Positions 54,241 through 63,842 of a DNA stretch of 64,000 nucleotides are shown in pieces. The notes beneath the pieces were generated by a model. That model saw nothing but the letters and a program-made list of their open reading frames with translations, was not told where the DNA came from and did not search any database. The DNA is from Acholeplasma sp. CAG:878 (GTDB lineage Bacteria > Bacillota_I > Bacilli_A > RF39 > UBA660). Where the stretch lies: contig HF989913.1 in assembly GCA_000432255.1 (NCBI GenBank), positions 6,093-70,092 on the forward strand, read 5' to 3'. Each line of letters starts with the position of its first letter. Position 1 is the first letter of the stretch. A program made the position numbers and the translations under genes.

Positions 54241-55338
54241 ATGGGATTGACAGCGGGAATTGTAGGACTCCCTAATGTTGGAAAGAGTACACTTTTCAAT
54301 GCTATAACAAAACAAAAAATATTGTCAGCAAATTATCCTTTTGCAACAATCGAACCAAATGTTGGGATGGTAATAGTACCAGATAAAAGACTAGACTTTT
54401 TAAATGAATTATATCAACCAAAAAGTTTAGTTCCAACAACATTTGAATTTACTGATATTGCTGGATTAGTAAAAGGTGCAGCAAATGGCGAAGGACTAGG
54501 AAATAAATTTTTAAGCCATATTAGAGAAGTTGATGCTATAGTTGAAGTAGTAAGATGCTTTGATGACTCTAATATTATTCATGTTGAAAATACTATAAAT
54601 CCGGTTAAAGACATAGAAATAATCAATGTTGAATTAATTTTGGCTGATTTAGAAGTAATTAACAATAGATTAAATAAAGGAGCTAAAAAAGCAATAATGT
54701 CAAAAGACAAAGAAGGTTTAAAAGAAGTAGAAGTTCTAGAAAAAATTAAAGAAGGATTATTAAAAGATTTTCCAATTAGAAGAATGGAATTAGATGAAAA
54801 CGAATTAAAAATAATTAAACCATTTAATTTTTTAACAGCTAAACCAATAATTTATATGGCAAATGTAAGTGAGAATGATTTAAAAAAAGATAATGAATAT
54901 GTCTTAGCAGTTAAAGGTTATGCAAGCAGCGAAAAAGCAAAAGTAATTAAAGTATGTGCGAAAATCGAAGAAGAATTAAGTGAACTACCTGATGAAGAAA
55001 AAAATTTGTTCTTAGAAGAATTAGGAATCGAAGAAGGTGGTTTAGATAAACTTATTAAAGCAACATATAATCTATTAGGATTAGCTACTTATTTTACTGC
55101 TGGAACTGACGAAGTTAGAGCATGGACATTTAAACAGGGCATGAAAGCCCCACAATGTGCCGGAATTATTCACAGTGACTTCGAACGTGGTTTTATTAGA
55201 GCAGAAGTAATGAGTTATGATGCTTTAGAAAAATATGGTAGTGAGAAAATGGTTAGAGAAGCAGGTAAAATGCGACTTGAGGGAAAAGATTATATAATGC
55301 AAGATGGAGATATTTGTTATTTTAGATTTAATGTGTAG
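54241..55338 (+). CDS. ychF: Redox-regulated ATPase/GTPase YchF
   Basis: 365 residues, full length. Obg-family G1 GIVGLPNVGKSTLFNA, G3 DIAGLVKGA and G4 replaced by MANVSE (NxxE), the hallmark of ATP-preferring YchF/Ola1; C-terminal TGS domain with RAWTFKQGMKAPQCAG. Starts after AAGGAGG. It ends at a terminator. Confidence 0.96.
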   Translation: MGLTAGIVGLPNVGKSTLFNAITKQKILSANYPFATIEPNVGMVIVPDKRLDFLNELYQPKSLVPTTFEFTDIAGLVKGAANGEGLGNKFLSHIREVDAIVEVVRCFDDSNIIHVENTINPVKDIEIINVELILADLEVINNRLNKGAKKAIMSKDKEGLKEVEVLEKIKEGLLKDFPIRRMELDENELKIIKPFNFLTAKPIIYMANVSENDLKKDNEYVLAVKGYASSEKAKVIKVCAKIEEELSELPDEEKNLFLEELGIEEGGLDKLIKATYNLLGLATYFTAGTDEVRAWTFKQGMKAPQCAGIIHSDFERGFIRAEVMSYDALEKYGSEKMVREAGKMRLEGKDYIMQDGDICYFRFNV

Positions 55339-55361
55339 AAAGCGTTTGCTTTCTTTTTTTT
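55338..55361 (+). terminator. Terminator of ychF
   Basis: GAAAGC-GTTT-GCTTTC stem followed by eight T, starting at the stop codon. Confidence 0.92.
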
Positions 55362-55472
55362 AAAACAAATCATTAATATTAATAATATCTAATAATACAA
55401 TTAAAGTAGGAAATATGGTTAATGTTTAAAGTATACAAATTGTAATAAATTTAAGAATATTTATAAAAAAAG

Positions 55473-55568
55473 TTTACAAAATTCAATAATTTTGTTATAA
55501 TCTAAAGCGAGTAAGAAAATTACTCCTTGCTTTGAAGAAAAGCCAATAGACCATAAGGAGGTGTAAGA
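55473..55568 (+). promoter_or_regulatory. rpsF promoter and leader
   Basis: TTTACA (55473-55478), 17-bp spacer, TATAAT (55496-55501). A leader of about 60 nt follows, with AGTAA-GAAAA-TTACT hairpin and AAGGAGG. S6:S18 leaders exist in Bacillota; the usual CCG motif is not seen, so leader identity is uncertain. The 110 bp upstream of the promoter (55362-55472) hold nothing else visible. Confidence 0.7.
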
Positions 55569-55859
55569 ATGCGTAAATATGAAGTTATATTTATTGTAAG
55601 ACCAACTGTTAGTGAGGAAGAATATAAAACAGTATGTGAAAAATTCTTAAATGTATTAACTAGCAATGGCGCTAACAAAATTGACGAAAAAGATATGGGT
55701 CAAAAAGAATTAGCTTATGAAATTAATAATTTCAAATCAGGATTCTATCATTATTTTGTAGTTGAAGCAAATAACGATGCTGCTATTAATGAATTTGATC
55801 GTCAAGCTAAAAATAGTTCTGATATCGTTCGTCACATGATTACAAAAATTGAAGACTAA
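55569..55859 (+). CDS. rpsF: 30S ribosomal protein S6
   Basis: 96 residues. RKYEVIFIVRPTVSEEEYK, KDMGQKELAYEINNFKSGFYHYF and SDIVRHMITKIE match S6. First gene of rpsF-ssb-rpsR. Confidence 0.96.
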   Translation: MRKYEVIFIVRPTVSEEEYKTVCEKFLNVLTSNGANKIDEKDMGQKELAYEINNFKSGFYHYFVVEANNDAAINEFDRQAKNSSDIVRHMITKIED

Positions 55860-55874
55860 GAAAAGAGGTAAAAT

Positions 55875-56324
55875 ATGAACAAAGTAATGTTAATCGGAAG
55901 AATAACAGCAAAACCTGAACTTCGTTATACACCATCAAATGTACCGACAACAAGATTCTCTGTTGCAATCAATAGAACATTTACTAATGCTAATGGAGAG
56001 CGAGAAACTGATTTTATAAACGTTGTTGTATGGCGTAAACAAGCTGAAAATGTTTGTAATTACCTAAATAAAGGAAGTCTTGTAGCAATCGAAGGAAGAC
56101 TTCAAACAAACAATTATACAGATAAAGATGGTAATAAAAGATATTCTATGGAAGTTGTAGCAGACAATGTACAATTCTTAGAAAGTAAGACACAAAGTCA
56201 ATCTAGAATTAATGAACCAACTCCATATGATTTCGAACCACAAACAAATAATGTAAATGTTGATGATGACCCTTTTGCTGATTTTGGCGATAGTGTGTCA
56301 ATCGACGATAATTTTTTAGATTAA
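55875..56324 (+). CDS. ssb: Single-stranded DNA-binding protein
   Basis: 149 residues. OB-fold [36 protein letters not shown] and [15 protein letters not shown]; acidic tail ending [18 protein letters not shown], which deviates slightly from the usual DDDLPF tip but keeps acidic and hydrophobic ends for partner binding. Confidence 0.96.
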   Translation: MNKVMLIGRITAKPELRYTPSNVPTTRFSVAINRTFTNANGERETDFINVVVWRKQAENVCNYLNKGSLVAIEGRLQTNNYTDKDGNKRYSMEVVADNVQFLESKTQSQSRINEPTPYDFEPQTNNVNVDDDPFADFGDSVSIDDNFLD

Positions 56325-56334
56325 GGAGGAAAAC

Positions 56335-56556
56335 ATGGCAGAATTCTACCGTAAAAAGAAAAAAGTTTGCCAGTTATGTGCCGGAAAAACAATCGATTAC
56401 AAAGATATTGAAAGTTTAAAAAGATTCGTTAGTATGGATAAAGGTAAAATCTTACCAAGAAGAATTACAGGAACTTGTGCTAAACACCAACGCCAAGTTG
56501 CTAATGAAATTAAGAAAGCACGTTTTATAGCAATCTTACCGTTTACTAAAAAGTAG
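56335..56556 (+). CDS. rpsR: 30S ribosomal protein S18
   Basis: 73 residues. [16 protein letters not shown] at the N-terminus has a C-x2-C pair, so this is the zinc-type paralog group; core [18 protein letters not shown] is diagnostic. Starts after AAGGAGG. Confidence 0.95.
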   Translation: MAEFYRKKKKVCQLCAGKTIDYKDIESLKRFVSMDKGKILPRRITGTCAKHQRQVANEIKKARFIAILPFTKK

Positions 56557-56566
56557 GCGGTTTTTT
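56538..56566 (+). terminator. Terminator of the rpsF-ssb-rpsR operon
   Basis: ACCGTTTACT / AGTAGGCGGT pair over ten positions with G-U pairs, loop AAAA, then TTTTTT. It overlaps the rpsR stop. Confidence 0.85.
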
Positions 56567-56655
56567 CTTTTTTAAAATTATAGTTTACAAAATCGTTCAA
56601 ATATAATTGTGTATATATTAATACAATAAACATAATAATACAATAAAAAAACATG

Positions 56656-56684
56656 TTGACTAAAATAAAATGTTGTTGTATAAT
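56656..56684 (+). promoter_or_regulatory. Promoter of the pheST T-box operon
   Basis: TTGACT, 17-bp spacer, TATAAT; close to consensus. Confidence 0.85.
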
Positions 56685-56690
56685 TTATTT

Positions 56691-56911
56691 AGTTTTGTTG
56701 ATGAAGAAATTATCTAAGTAGTAATTTAGAATTCTATACAGGGAATTATGGTCACTGACTGAGAGCCATTTTAGAGAGTCTATATTATGAATTTCAATAA
56801 TGGAGTCAAATCGTGATGAGCGTTATTCTATAGAGTGCTAAGAAATTAGAAAAAAGGTGGTACCGCGGATTTAATAGTGATTCGTCCTTTATGGTTACCA
56901 CTATTTTTTTA
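56691..56911 (+). promoter_or_regulatory. T-box leader (tRNA-Phe sensing) upstream of pheS
   Basis: The T-box sequence AAGGTGGTACCGCG is at 56854-56869. A terminator follows with AATAGTG / CACTATT arms (56873-56905) and a T run. The specifier is probably the TTC (Phe) in ATGAATTTCAATAA at 56793-56795, in agreement with the downstream genes. Uncharged tRNA-Phe would stabilise the antiterminator. Confidence 0.93.
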
Positions 56912-56928
56912 TTTTAAAGGAGAATATT

Positions 56929-57966
56929 ATGGAAGAAAGATTAGAAGAAATTAAAACAAAAGGATTAGAAAAAATAAACCAAATCAAAGCAATCGAAGAG
57001 GTACAAGAAATTACTAGAGAACTAACTGGTAAAAAAAGTGAATTAAATGATATTTTAAGAACCATGGGTAGTTTATCTGATGATATGAAAAAGACTATTG
57101 GTATTAAGACAACAGAAATTAAAAATTTATTTACGTCAAAATTAAAAGATAAAGAAGAAGAATTAATAAATGCTAAAAGTGTTGTTGATGTACCACTAGA
57201 TTTAACAATTCCAGGAACTAACATTTCTAATGGTTCACTACACCCAATAACACAAATGTGTTATGATTTAAATGAAGCCTTTTTATCTTTAGGATTTGAG
57301 GTTTATAGTGAAGATGATATTAGTAGTGAAAAATTTGCTTTTGATAATTTAAATTTCCCGGCTGATCACCCAGCAAGACAATCTATGGATACATTTTGGG
57401 TAGAAGGAACAGAAGATAAATTAGGAAATGAAAGACTATGTTTAAGACCACATCTAACAGGTGGTTCAGTTAGATATTTATTAAAACACGGCGCTCCTGC
57501 AAGATTTGTATATCCAGGAAGAGTTTATAGAAATGAAAATACTGATGCAAGACACGAAAGAGCATTTTTCCAATATGAAGCATTAATAGTAGATAAAAAT
57601 ATTTCATTTTCTTCAGGTATGGTAATGATACAAACAATTTTAGAAAAAGTATTCGGAAGAAAAATTAATGTTCGTATGCGTGAAGGGTTCTTCCCATTTA
57701 CTGAGCCAGGATATGAAATAGATATGGAATGTTTAGTGTGTGGTGGAAAAGGATGTAAAGTATGTAATCACAATGGTTGGATTGAAGTTATGCCAGGTGG
57801 GGTAATTCATCCAAATGTTTTAAAATCAGCTGGATTAAATCCAGAAGAGTGGACAGGATTTTATATCAATATTGGTTTAGACAGATTAGTAATGATGCGT
57901 TATGGTGTGGATGATGTAAGACTTTTCCACAGTGCAGATTTAAGATTTTTAAAACAATTTAAATAG
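56929..57966 (+). CDS. pheS: Phenylalanyl-tRNA synthetase alpha chain
   Basis: 345 residues. N-terminal coiled coil (about 1-80), then the class II catalytic core: NFPADHPARQSMDTFW, RPHLTGGSVRYLL (motif 2 region) and GLDRLVMMRYGVDDVR (motif 3). Regulated by the T-box. Followed by pheT after 10 bp. Confidence 0.97.
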   Translation: MEERLEEIKTKGLEKINQIKAIEEVQEITRELTGKKSELNDILRTMGSLSDDMKKTIGIKTTEIKNLFTSKLKDKEEELINAKSVVDVPLDLTIPGTNISNGSLHPITQMCYDLNEAFLSLGFEVYSEDDISSEKFAFDNLNFPADHPARQSMDTFWVEGTEDKLGNERLCLRPHLTGGSVRYLLKHGAPARFVYPGRVYRNENTDARHERAFFQYEALIVDKNISFSSGMVMIQTILEKVFGRKINVRMREGFFPFTEPGYEIDMECLVCGGKGCKVCNHNGWIEVMPGGVIHPNVLKSAGLNPEEWTGFYINIGLDRLVMMRYGVDDVRLFHSADLRFLKQFK

Positions 57967-57976
57967 GAGGTTAAAA

Positions 57977-60400
57977 ATGAAAGTATCATTAAATTGGGTA
58001 AAAAAATATGTTGATTTAAAAGAAGATTTAACACCAAAACAAATAGCTTATGACTTAACTTTAAGAACAGTTGAAGTAGAAAGTGTAGAAAATACAAAAG
58101 ATAAATTTCACGATATAGTAGTAGGTAAAATATTAGAAGTAAAAGAGCATCCAAATGCAGATTCCCTAAGAATTTGCATAACAGATATCGGTGAAGAAGA
58201 ACCTGTACAAATCGTATGTGGTGGTTCTAATCTATATTCTGGTGAATATGTAGTAGTATCTAAACCAGGCTCAGAAGTTTATTGGCACGGACAACCAGAT
58301 TTAGTTAAAATAAAAAGAACAAATATGCGTGGAGTTTCATCATATGGAATGATATGTGGAGCAGAAGAAGTATATCTAGAAAATATATTCCCACCAAAAA
58401 GTGAAGATGAAATCGTAGACTTAAAGGGAATAGAATGTAGGGTAGGACAAAATATAGCAGATTTAATTTGCATGGATGATGTCGTACTAGAAATAGATAA
58501 TAAATCTCTAACAAATAGACCAGATTTATGGGGACATTATGGAATTGCAAGAGAATTATCAGCTATTTATGACGCACCACTAAAAGAATTACCAAGTGTA
58601 AAATTAGATGAAAATCTACCAAAATATGATGTAGAAATCAAAGATGAAAGTAAATGTTATAGATATGCTGCTATTGAAATAGAAAATGTATATGATAAAC
58701 AATCACCAATGTGGATGCAAGCAAGCTTAATTAATGCAGGTATGAGACCAATTAATGCCATTGTTGATATTACTAACTATGTTATGTTAGCAACAGGACA
58801 ACCACTACATGCATTCGATAGAACTCATGTTGATGGAAATAAAATTATTGTAAGAAACGCTAAAAAAGATGAAGAATTACTTTTGTTAGATAATAATACA
58901 ATTAAATTAACTGAAGATGATTTAGTTATAAGTGATGTTAATAATGCAATAGCGTTAGCAGGTATTAGAGGCGGTAAAAAAGATTCCATTTTAAAAGAAA
59001 CAACAGGTATAGTTTTAGAAGTTGCCAACTTTACTGCTAAAACAATAAGAAAAACAGGTAAAAGATTTGATGAAAAAACAGATGCTTCTATAAGATATGA
59101 AAAAAATATCGATACAGAAAGAGTAGAACAAGGAATTTCTCTTGCTCTAGAATTATTTAAAAAATTATTCCCTGAGTCTAAAGTTGTTTCTTATAATGAT
59201 GTAAATCCAGTTAAAACCCAAAGAGAAGTAATCGATGTTCCAGAAGAATTTTTAAATGTTAGATTAGGAAAAATATTACCTAAAGATACTATTTTAAAAG
59301 TATTAACTAAACTAGGATATGATGTAGAATATAAAAATAAAATATATCATGTAATAGTTCCAGTATACCGTTCAACAGGAGATGTATACCTTAAAGATGA
59401 CGTAATGGGAGATATTGCAAGACTGCTTAGCTTTGAAAGTTTTGAACCAAAACCATTAACAATTAAGTTTGAACATGCAGTTTTACAAAATAAAGTTTTA
59501 TTAGAACAAAGATTAAAACAATATTTAGCTTATAGATGTGGTTTTAACGAGATATTTACATATCCTTGGATAGATGAAAAATATATTAATGCTGCATCTA
59601 TTGATAAAGATAACTCAGTTAAATTAGCAACCCCACCATCTCCTAGTGAAGCATATTTAAGAAGCTCACTAGTTCCAGGAATGCTAGAAGCAATATCTAA
59701 AAACTTAAGATATTATAATGATTTTAGATTATTTGAGATGGCTCAAGTATTTGAAAAAGGTGAATACCACGAATCTTGTGAAGAAGAAACATTACCAATT
59801 CATAAAAAATTATTAACAGCCACAATTGTAGGACGTGACGCAAGTAAAGTATTTTATGAATTAAAAGGCGTATTAGAATCTATGTCAAGTTATTGTCATA
59901 TGGAATCTATCACATTTAAAAAAGGTGAAAAACCATCATATGGTGATGTAAATGTTCATTTAAATATAATGTTAAATGGTAAGATTATTGGTAATTTATG
60001 CTTGCTATCAATAAAAACAATGAGTTTATCAAAAATTAAAAGAGCTAATGTTGCTTTATTTGAATTAAATGTTGATGAGTTAATACCACTATCATCAAGA
60101 GAAAATAAATTTGAACACATTCCATTATTACCTTTAGTAGAAAAAGATTTATCAATTATAGTTTCTGATGATATAACTTGGGAAGAAATATCTAATTCAA
60201 TCAAAGGAAAAGTAAAAGAAGTTAAATTTATTGAAGAATATAGAGGAGAACAAATTAGTAAAGGAATGAAATCTATTATGCTAAGAGTAATAATAGATAA
60301 TGTAGATACAACTATGACAAGTGAAGAAATCAATTCAAAACTAGAAAGTATCTTAAAAACATTAAATAAAAAATGTGGAGCAACTCTAAGAGAAGAATAA
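57977..60400 (+). CDS. pheT: Phenylalanyl-tRNA synthetase beta chain
   Basis: 807 residues, standard bacterial size. N-terminal LNWVKKYVDL, OB-type tRNA-binding domain (VGKILEVKEHPNADSLRIC), B3/4 editing domain (about 210-380), B5 and the C-terminal ferredoxin-like anticodon-binding domain. Starts after AGGAGG. Confidence 0.97.
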   Translation: MKVSLNWVKKYVDLKEDLTPKQIAYDLTLRTVEVESVENTKDKFHDIVVGKILEVKEHPNADSLRICITDIGEEEPVQIVCGGSNLYSGEYVVVSKPGSEVYWHGQPDLVKIKRTNMRGVSSYGMICGAEEVYLENIFPPKSEDEIVDLKGIECRVGQNIADLICMDDVVLEIDNKSLTNRPDLWGHYGIARELSAIYDAPLKELPSVKLDENLPKYDVEIKDESKCYRYAAIEIENVYDKQSPMWMQASLINAGMRPINAIVDITNYVMLATGQPLHAFDRTHVDGNKIIVRNAKKDEELLLLDNNTIKLTEDDLVISDVNNAIALAGIRGGKKDSILKETTGIVLEVANFTAKTIRKTGKRFDEKTDASIRYEKNIDTERVEQGISLALELFKKLFPESKVVSYNDVNPVKTQREVIDVPEEFLNVRLGKILPKDTILKVLTKLGYDVEYKNKIYHVIVPVYRSTGDVYLKDDVMGDIARLLSFESFEPKPLTIKFEHAVLQNKVLLEQRLKQYLAYRCGFNEIFTYPWIDEKYINAASIDKDNSVKLATPPSPSEAYLRSSLVPGMLEAISKNLRYYNDFRLFEMAQVFEKGEYHESCEEETLPIHKKLLTATIVGRDASKVFYELKGVLESMSSYCHMESITFKKGEKPSYGDVNVHLNIMLNGKIIGNLCLLSIKTMSLSKIKRANVALFELNVDELIPLSSRENKFEHIPLLPLVEKDLSIIVSDDITWEEISNSIKGKVKEVKFIEEYRGEQISKGMKSIMLRVIIDNVDTTMTSEEINSKLESILKTLNKKCGATLREE

Positions 60401-60420
60401 AAAATTATTAATAGCCTAAT

Positions 60421-60465
60421 ATAAAAAGTATATATTGTGTGATATAAACACATATATACTTTTTT
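60421..60465. terminator. Long A/T hairpin, repeated element copy 2 (bidirectional terminator)
   Basis: Almost identical to 37394-37438; arms AAAAGTATATAT-TGTG and CACA-TATATACTTTT. It ends pheST and the converging small gene. Confidence 0.75.
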
Positions 60466-60748
60466 AATATTTACTTAAATTTTCATTAATGATATTAACA
60501 GCTTTTTTAATAGAATCAATTCCAGTTTCATCTCCTACAATATGTGTATTACTAGAACTGGATGTTTTATTATAATTATTTATAACCTGTTGTTGACTAG
60601 CATTAGTAGATAATACTTGTCCTACTAACATAAAAAAATTGCCGACTGAGTTTTGTTCAGCAGGTGTTAGGTCATCACATAAAACAATTCCAATTAAAAA
60701 ACCAAAAGTAGTAAATTCAAAAGCGTTTATCTTCGGTAAAAATTTCAT
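60464..60748 (-). CDS. Small hypothetical protein
   Basis: 94 residues. N-terminal part with a hydrophobic segment (FEFTTFGFLIGIVL, about residues 10-24), then the motif CDDLTPAEQNSVGNFFMLVGQVLSTNASQQQ, a Ser/Thr-rich linker and a helical end. Not recognised by name; the layout suggests a single-pass membrane protein. Start ATG 60748 after AGTGATA. Confidence 0.65.
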   Translation of the reverse strand: MKFLPKINAFEFTTFGFLIGIVLCDDLTPAEQNSVGNFFMLVGQVLSTNASQQQVINNYNKTSSSSNTHIVGDETGIDSIKKAVNIINENLSKY

Positions 60749-60817
60749 AAATATCACTATCTAATTATATGTGGAAATTAAAAAAATAATGATATAATAT
60801 CTAGTGAGGTGAATTGT

Positions 60818-62992
60818 ATGCCAGAATTATTAAGTCCAGCGGGAGATATGGAATGTTTAAAAGCAGCTATTTTAGCAGGTTGTGATGCAGTATATTTAGG
60901 TGGTAAATTATTTGGCGCTAGAGCGTTTTCTAATAATTTTAGTAATGAAGAGTTAATTGAAGCTATTAATTATGCTCATTTATATGGTGTAAAAGTGTAT
61001 GTAACAATTAATACTTTAATTTATGAAAGAGAAATAAATTCATTTATGGAATATGTAGATTTTTTATATAGAAATAATGTCGATGCTTTAATTATTCAAG
61101 ATATAGGAATGGCTTCTTTAATTAGAAAGACATATCCAAATTTAGAACTTCATGCATCCACTCAAATGCATATTCATAATATTGAAGGAGTAAAATTAGT
61201 AGAAAAGTTAGGTTTAAAAAGAGCAGTTTTAGCTAGAGAAACGAATATAGATATCATTAAATATATCAAAGAAAACACAAATATTGAATTGGAAATATTT
61301 ATTCATGGAGCATTATGTGTAAGTTATTCAGGACAATGTTTAATGAGCAGTTTAATCGGAAATAGAAGTGGTAATAGAGGAACTTGTTCTGGAAGCTGTA
61401 GACAAAAATACAATTTAATTGAAAACAATAAAAAATTAAATAAAGAAGAATACTTACTGAGTACAAAAGATTTAAATAGTTTAGAAAATATAGGACAATT
61501 AATTGAAATAGGTGTTGACAGTTTAAAAATAGAAGGAAGAATGAAATCAAAAGAATATGTTTATATGGTTACTAAATTATATAGAAAAGCAATTGATTCT
61601 TATATTAAAAATAAAAAAATAGATATTGATTATAAAGATTTAAAATATTTAAAAACAATTTTCAACAGAAGATACACAAAAGGTTTCTTATTTAATGCAG
61701 AAAATAATGATATAACAAACTCATATAGACCAAATCATTTGGGAATAGAAATTGGAAAAGTAATCGGAAGTGATTCTAATTTTGCTAAGATTTTATTAAC
61801 AGATGAATTAAATATAAATGATGGAATTAGATTTGTTGATAATGATTATGGTTTAATAGTTACAAGTATGTTTAAAAATAAAGCAAGAATTAAAACAGCA
61901 AAAAAAGGTGATGTAATCACAATTCCTATTAAAGAAAAAATTAAAAATACACTAGTTTTAAAAACTACTGATTATAATTTGAATAAAGAAATTGACAAAA
62001 TAATATCAGAAAACAACAAAAAAGTAAACATAAAAGGTAAGATAATTGCTAAATTAAGCGAAAGTTTGACTTTACAAATAAGTGATGGTAAAAATGAAGT
62101 AATAGAAGTGGGAAATAAAGTATTAAAAGCAATAAATAGACCAATGACAAAAGATGATGTAAATGAAAGGTTAAATAAATTAGGTAATACTATATATAAG
62201 TTTGATAATTTAAATATAGAAATGGATGACAATGTTTTTATACCTATAAAGGAATTAAACGACATTAAAAATAATGCTATTAGTAAATTAAATGAAAAAA
62301 GACTATATAAATATGAGTACATAAAACAAGAATATAGTATAGATTTAAAAAATTATAAAAAAGAAAAAAATTATAATATATATTTATCCACACTAAAACA
62401 ATATGAAAAAATAAAAAACCTTCCTTTTACACACATATATGTGGAAAAAGAATTGATTGATTTAATAAATGATGACAGAAAAGTATTAAAATTAGAAAGA
62501 GTTATGAATGAATATGATGAATTGGACAAATTATTATTAGTTGGTGAATTGGGAAGTGTCAACAAGTATAAAAATGTAATGACAGATTGGTCACTTAATG
62601 TCACTAATTCTTATAGCGTTGCCCTCTTACACAGCTTAGGTGTAAAACAAATTACTTTGTCATATGAATTAACATTTAATCAAATTAAACAAATAATTGA
62701 AGGCTATAAAACTAGATATAATAAACATCCGAATCTGGAGGTTATTGTCTATGGTAAGGAAGAAGTGATGATTTCAAAGTTTAATTTAAATAAACTTTAC
62801 AATGCTAATAATTCATATTTAGAAGATAGATTTAAAAATAGATATAAAATAGTTGTAAAAAATGATTTGATGAAAATTTACAATTATAAACCAAGAAAAA
62901 TAGAAAATATAGAAGAATATTTTAAAATAGGTATTAATAATATAAGATATAACTTACTAGATGAAGAAAACATTGACTTTTGTATAAAATAA
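60818..62992 (+). CDS. U32 family peptidase (TrhP/YrrO-like)
   Basis: 724 residues. ELLSPAGDMECLKAAILAGCDAVYLGG at the N-terminus; U32 signature EIFIHGALCVSYSGQCLMSS with the four-Cys cluster RGTCSGSCRQKY; a C-terminal extension. Relatives take part in tRNA U34 hydroxylation and may bind an iron-sulfur cluster. ATG 60818 follows GAGGTGAA. Confidence 0.9.
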   Translation: MPELLSPAGDMECLKAAILAGCDAVYLGGKLFGARAFSNNFSNEELIEAINYAHLYGVKVYVTINTLIYEREINSFMEYVDFLYRNNVDALIIQDIGMASLIRKTYPNLELHASTQMHIHNIEGVKLVEKLGLKRAVLARETNIDIIKYIKENTNIELEIFIHGALCVSYSGQCLMSSLIGNRSGNRGTCSGSCRQKYNLIENNKKLNKEEYLLSTKDLNSLENIGQLIEIGVDSLKIEGRMKSKEYVYMVTKLYRKAIDSYIKNKKIDIDYKDLKYLKTIFNRRYTKGFLFNAENNDITNSYRPNHLGIEIGKVIGSDSNFAKILLTDELNINDGIRFVDNDYGLIVTSMFKNKARIKTAKKGDVITIPIKEKIKNTLVLKTTDYNLNKEIDKIISENNKKVNIKGKIIAKLSESLTLQISDGKNEVIEVGNKVLKAINRPMTKDDVNERLNKLGNTIYKFDNLNIEMDDNVFIPIKELNDIKNNAISKLNEKRLYKYEYIKQEYSIDLKNYKKEKNYNIYLSTLKQYEKIKNLPFTHIYVEKELIDLINDDRKVLKLERVMNEYDELDKLLLVGELGSVNKYKNVMTDWSLNVTNSYSVALLHSLGVKQITLSYELTFNQIKQIIEGYKTRYNKHPNLEVIVYGKEEVMISKFNLNKLYNANNSYLEDRFKNRYKIVVKNDLMKIYNYKPRKIENIEEYFKIGINNIRYNLLDEENIDFCIK

Positions 62993-63022
62993 AGTATAAT
63001 AAGAAACCAAGGAAGTGAAATT

Positions 63023-63769
63023 ATGATAGTTTTAAATTTAACACTAGCAGGACAAATATTTTCATATTTTAAAGAAAACGGAATTAGTTACATTGATTTT
63101 CCAAAAATTTATGAAATAACAAAAAATAATAAAACAGTAAACGATATATTGCATGATAACCTTATAAAGGAATGCTTTGAAATTTATCTTTCACCTTGGC
63201 GTGATGAATACAAAAAAATAATTTTAAACGAAGAAGAAATTGAACATTTAAGAAAAATGCGTAAAAAAACACCAGATTATCTAAAAGAAATATTTTTAGA
63301 ATATAAACATAGTTTTTCTAATTCTGTAACAACAAAAGAGTTCGCATTACTTTTTTTAGCAACTCTTGCTCAAACAAGAAGAGAAACAACAGGTTTAGTT
63401 CCTTTTCCCCAAACATACTTAGGTGACATAGATGAATTATTCTTATCTAAAAATGATTCATATTATAGCAGATTTCTTGATTTAAGTAAATTAAAAGAAA
63501 AAGATAAAACCAAAGCAATTGACGAATTTTTAATAAACCTAGAAAATGAAATAGAAAACATTTTAATTGAATTAAGAAAAAATTTTATTGTTCGTGACAA
63601 TGATGTAAAATTAGATTTACATAAAGTGTGGGCAAGCAAAGTTTTACAAGAATATGATATGGAAACTATAAATAGAATGAATAGCTTATTAAATGAATGT
63701 TTTGGAATTATTCAAACAAAACAACCCCAAGAAAAAAGGATTTCAAAGAAAAAAAACTTTATAAAATAA
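63023..63769 (+). CDS. Hypothetical protein
   Basis: 248 residues, not recognised. Mostly helical and charged, no TM helix or signal. Distinctive stretches: YLSPWRDEYKKI, TLAQTRRETTGLVPFPQTYLGD and LHKVWASKVLQEYD. It starts after CAAGGAAGTGAA, 30 bp after the U32 gene, and may be in its operon. Confidence 0.65.
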   Translation: MIVLNLTLAGQIFSYFKENGISYIDFPKIYEITKNNKTVNDILHDNLIKECFEIYLSPWRDEYKKIILNEEEIEHLRKMRKKTPDYLKEIFLEYKHSFSNSVTTKEFALLFLATLAQTRRETTGLVPFPQTYLGDIDELFLSKNDSYYSRFLDLSKLKEKDKTKAIDEFLINLENEIENILIELRKNFIVRDNDVKLDLHKVWASKVLQEYDMETINRMNSLLNECFGIIQTKQPQEKRISKKKNFIK

Positions 63770-63797
63770 AGAAAAAATAAGCACCAACTTTACGAAT

Positions 63798-63825
63798 TTG
63801 ACAAAAACTGTAAATGCTTTATAAT
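63798..63825 (+). promoter_or_regulatory. Promoter of the terminal DHH gene
   Basis: TTGACA, 16-bp spacer, TATAAT, followed by GAGGTGA and the ATG at 63843. Confidence 0.85.
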
Positions 63826-63842
63826 GTTCTTAGAGGTGAAAT

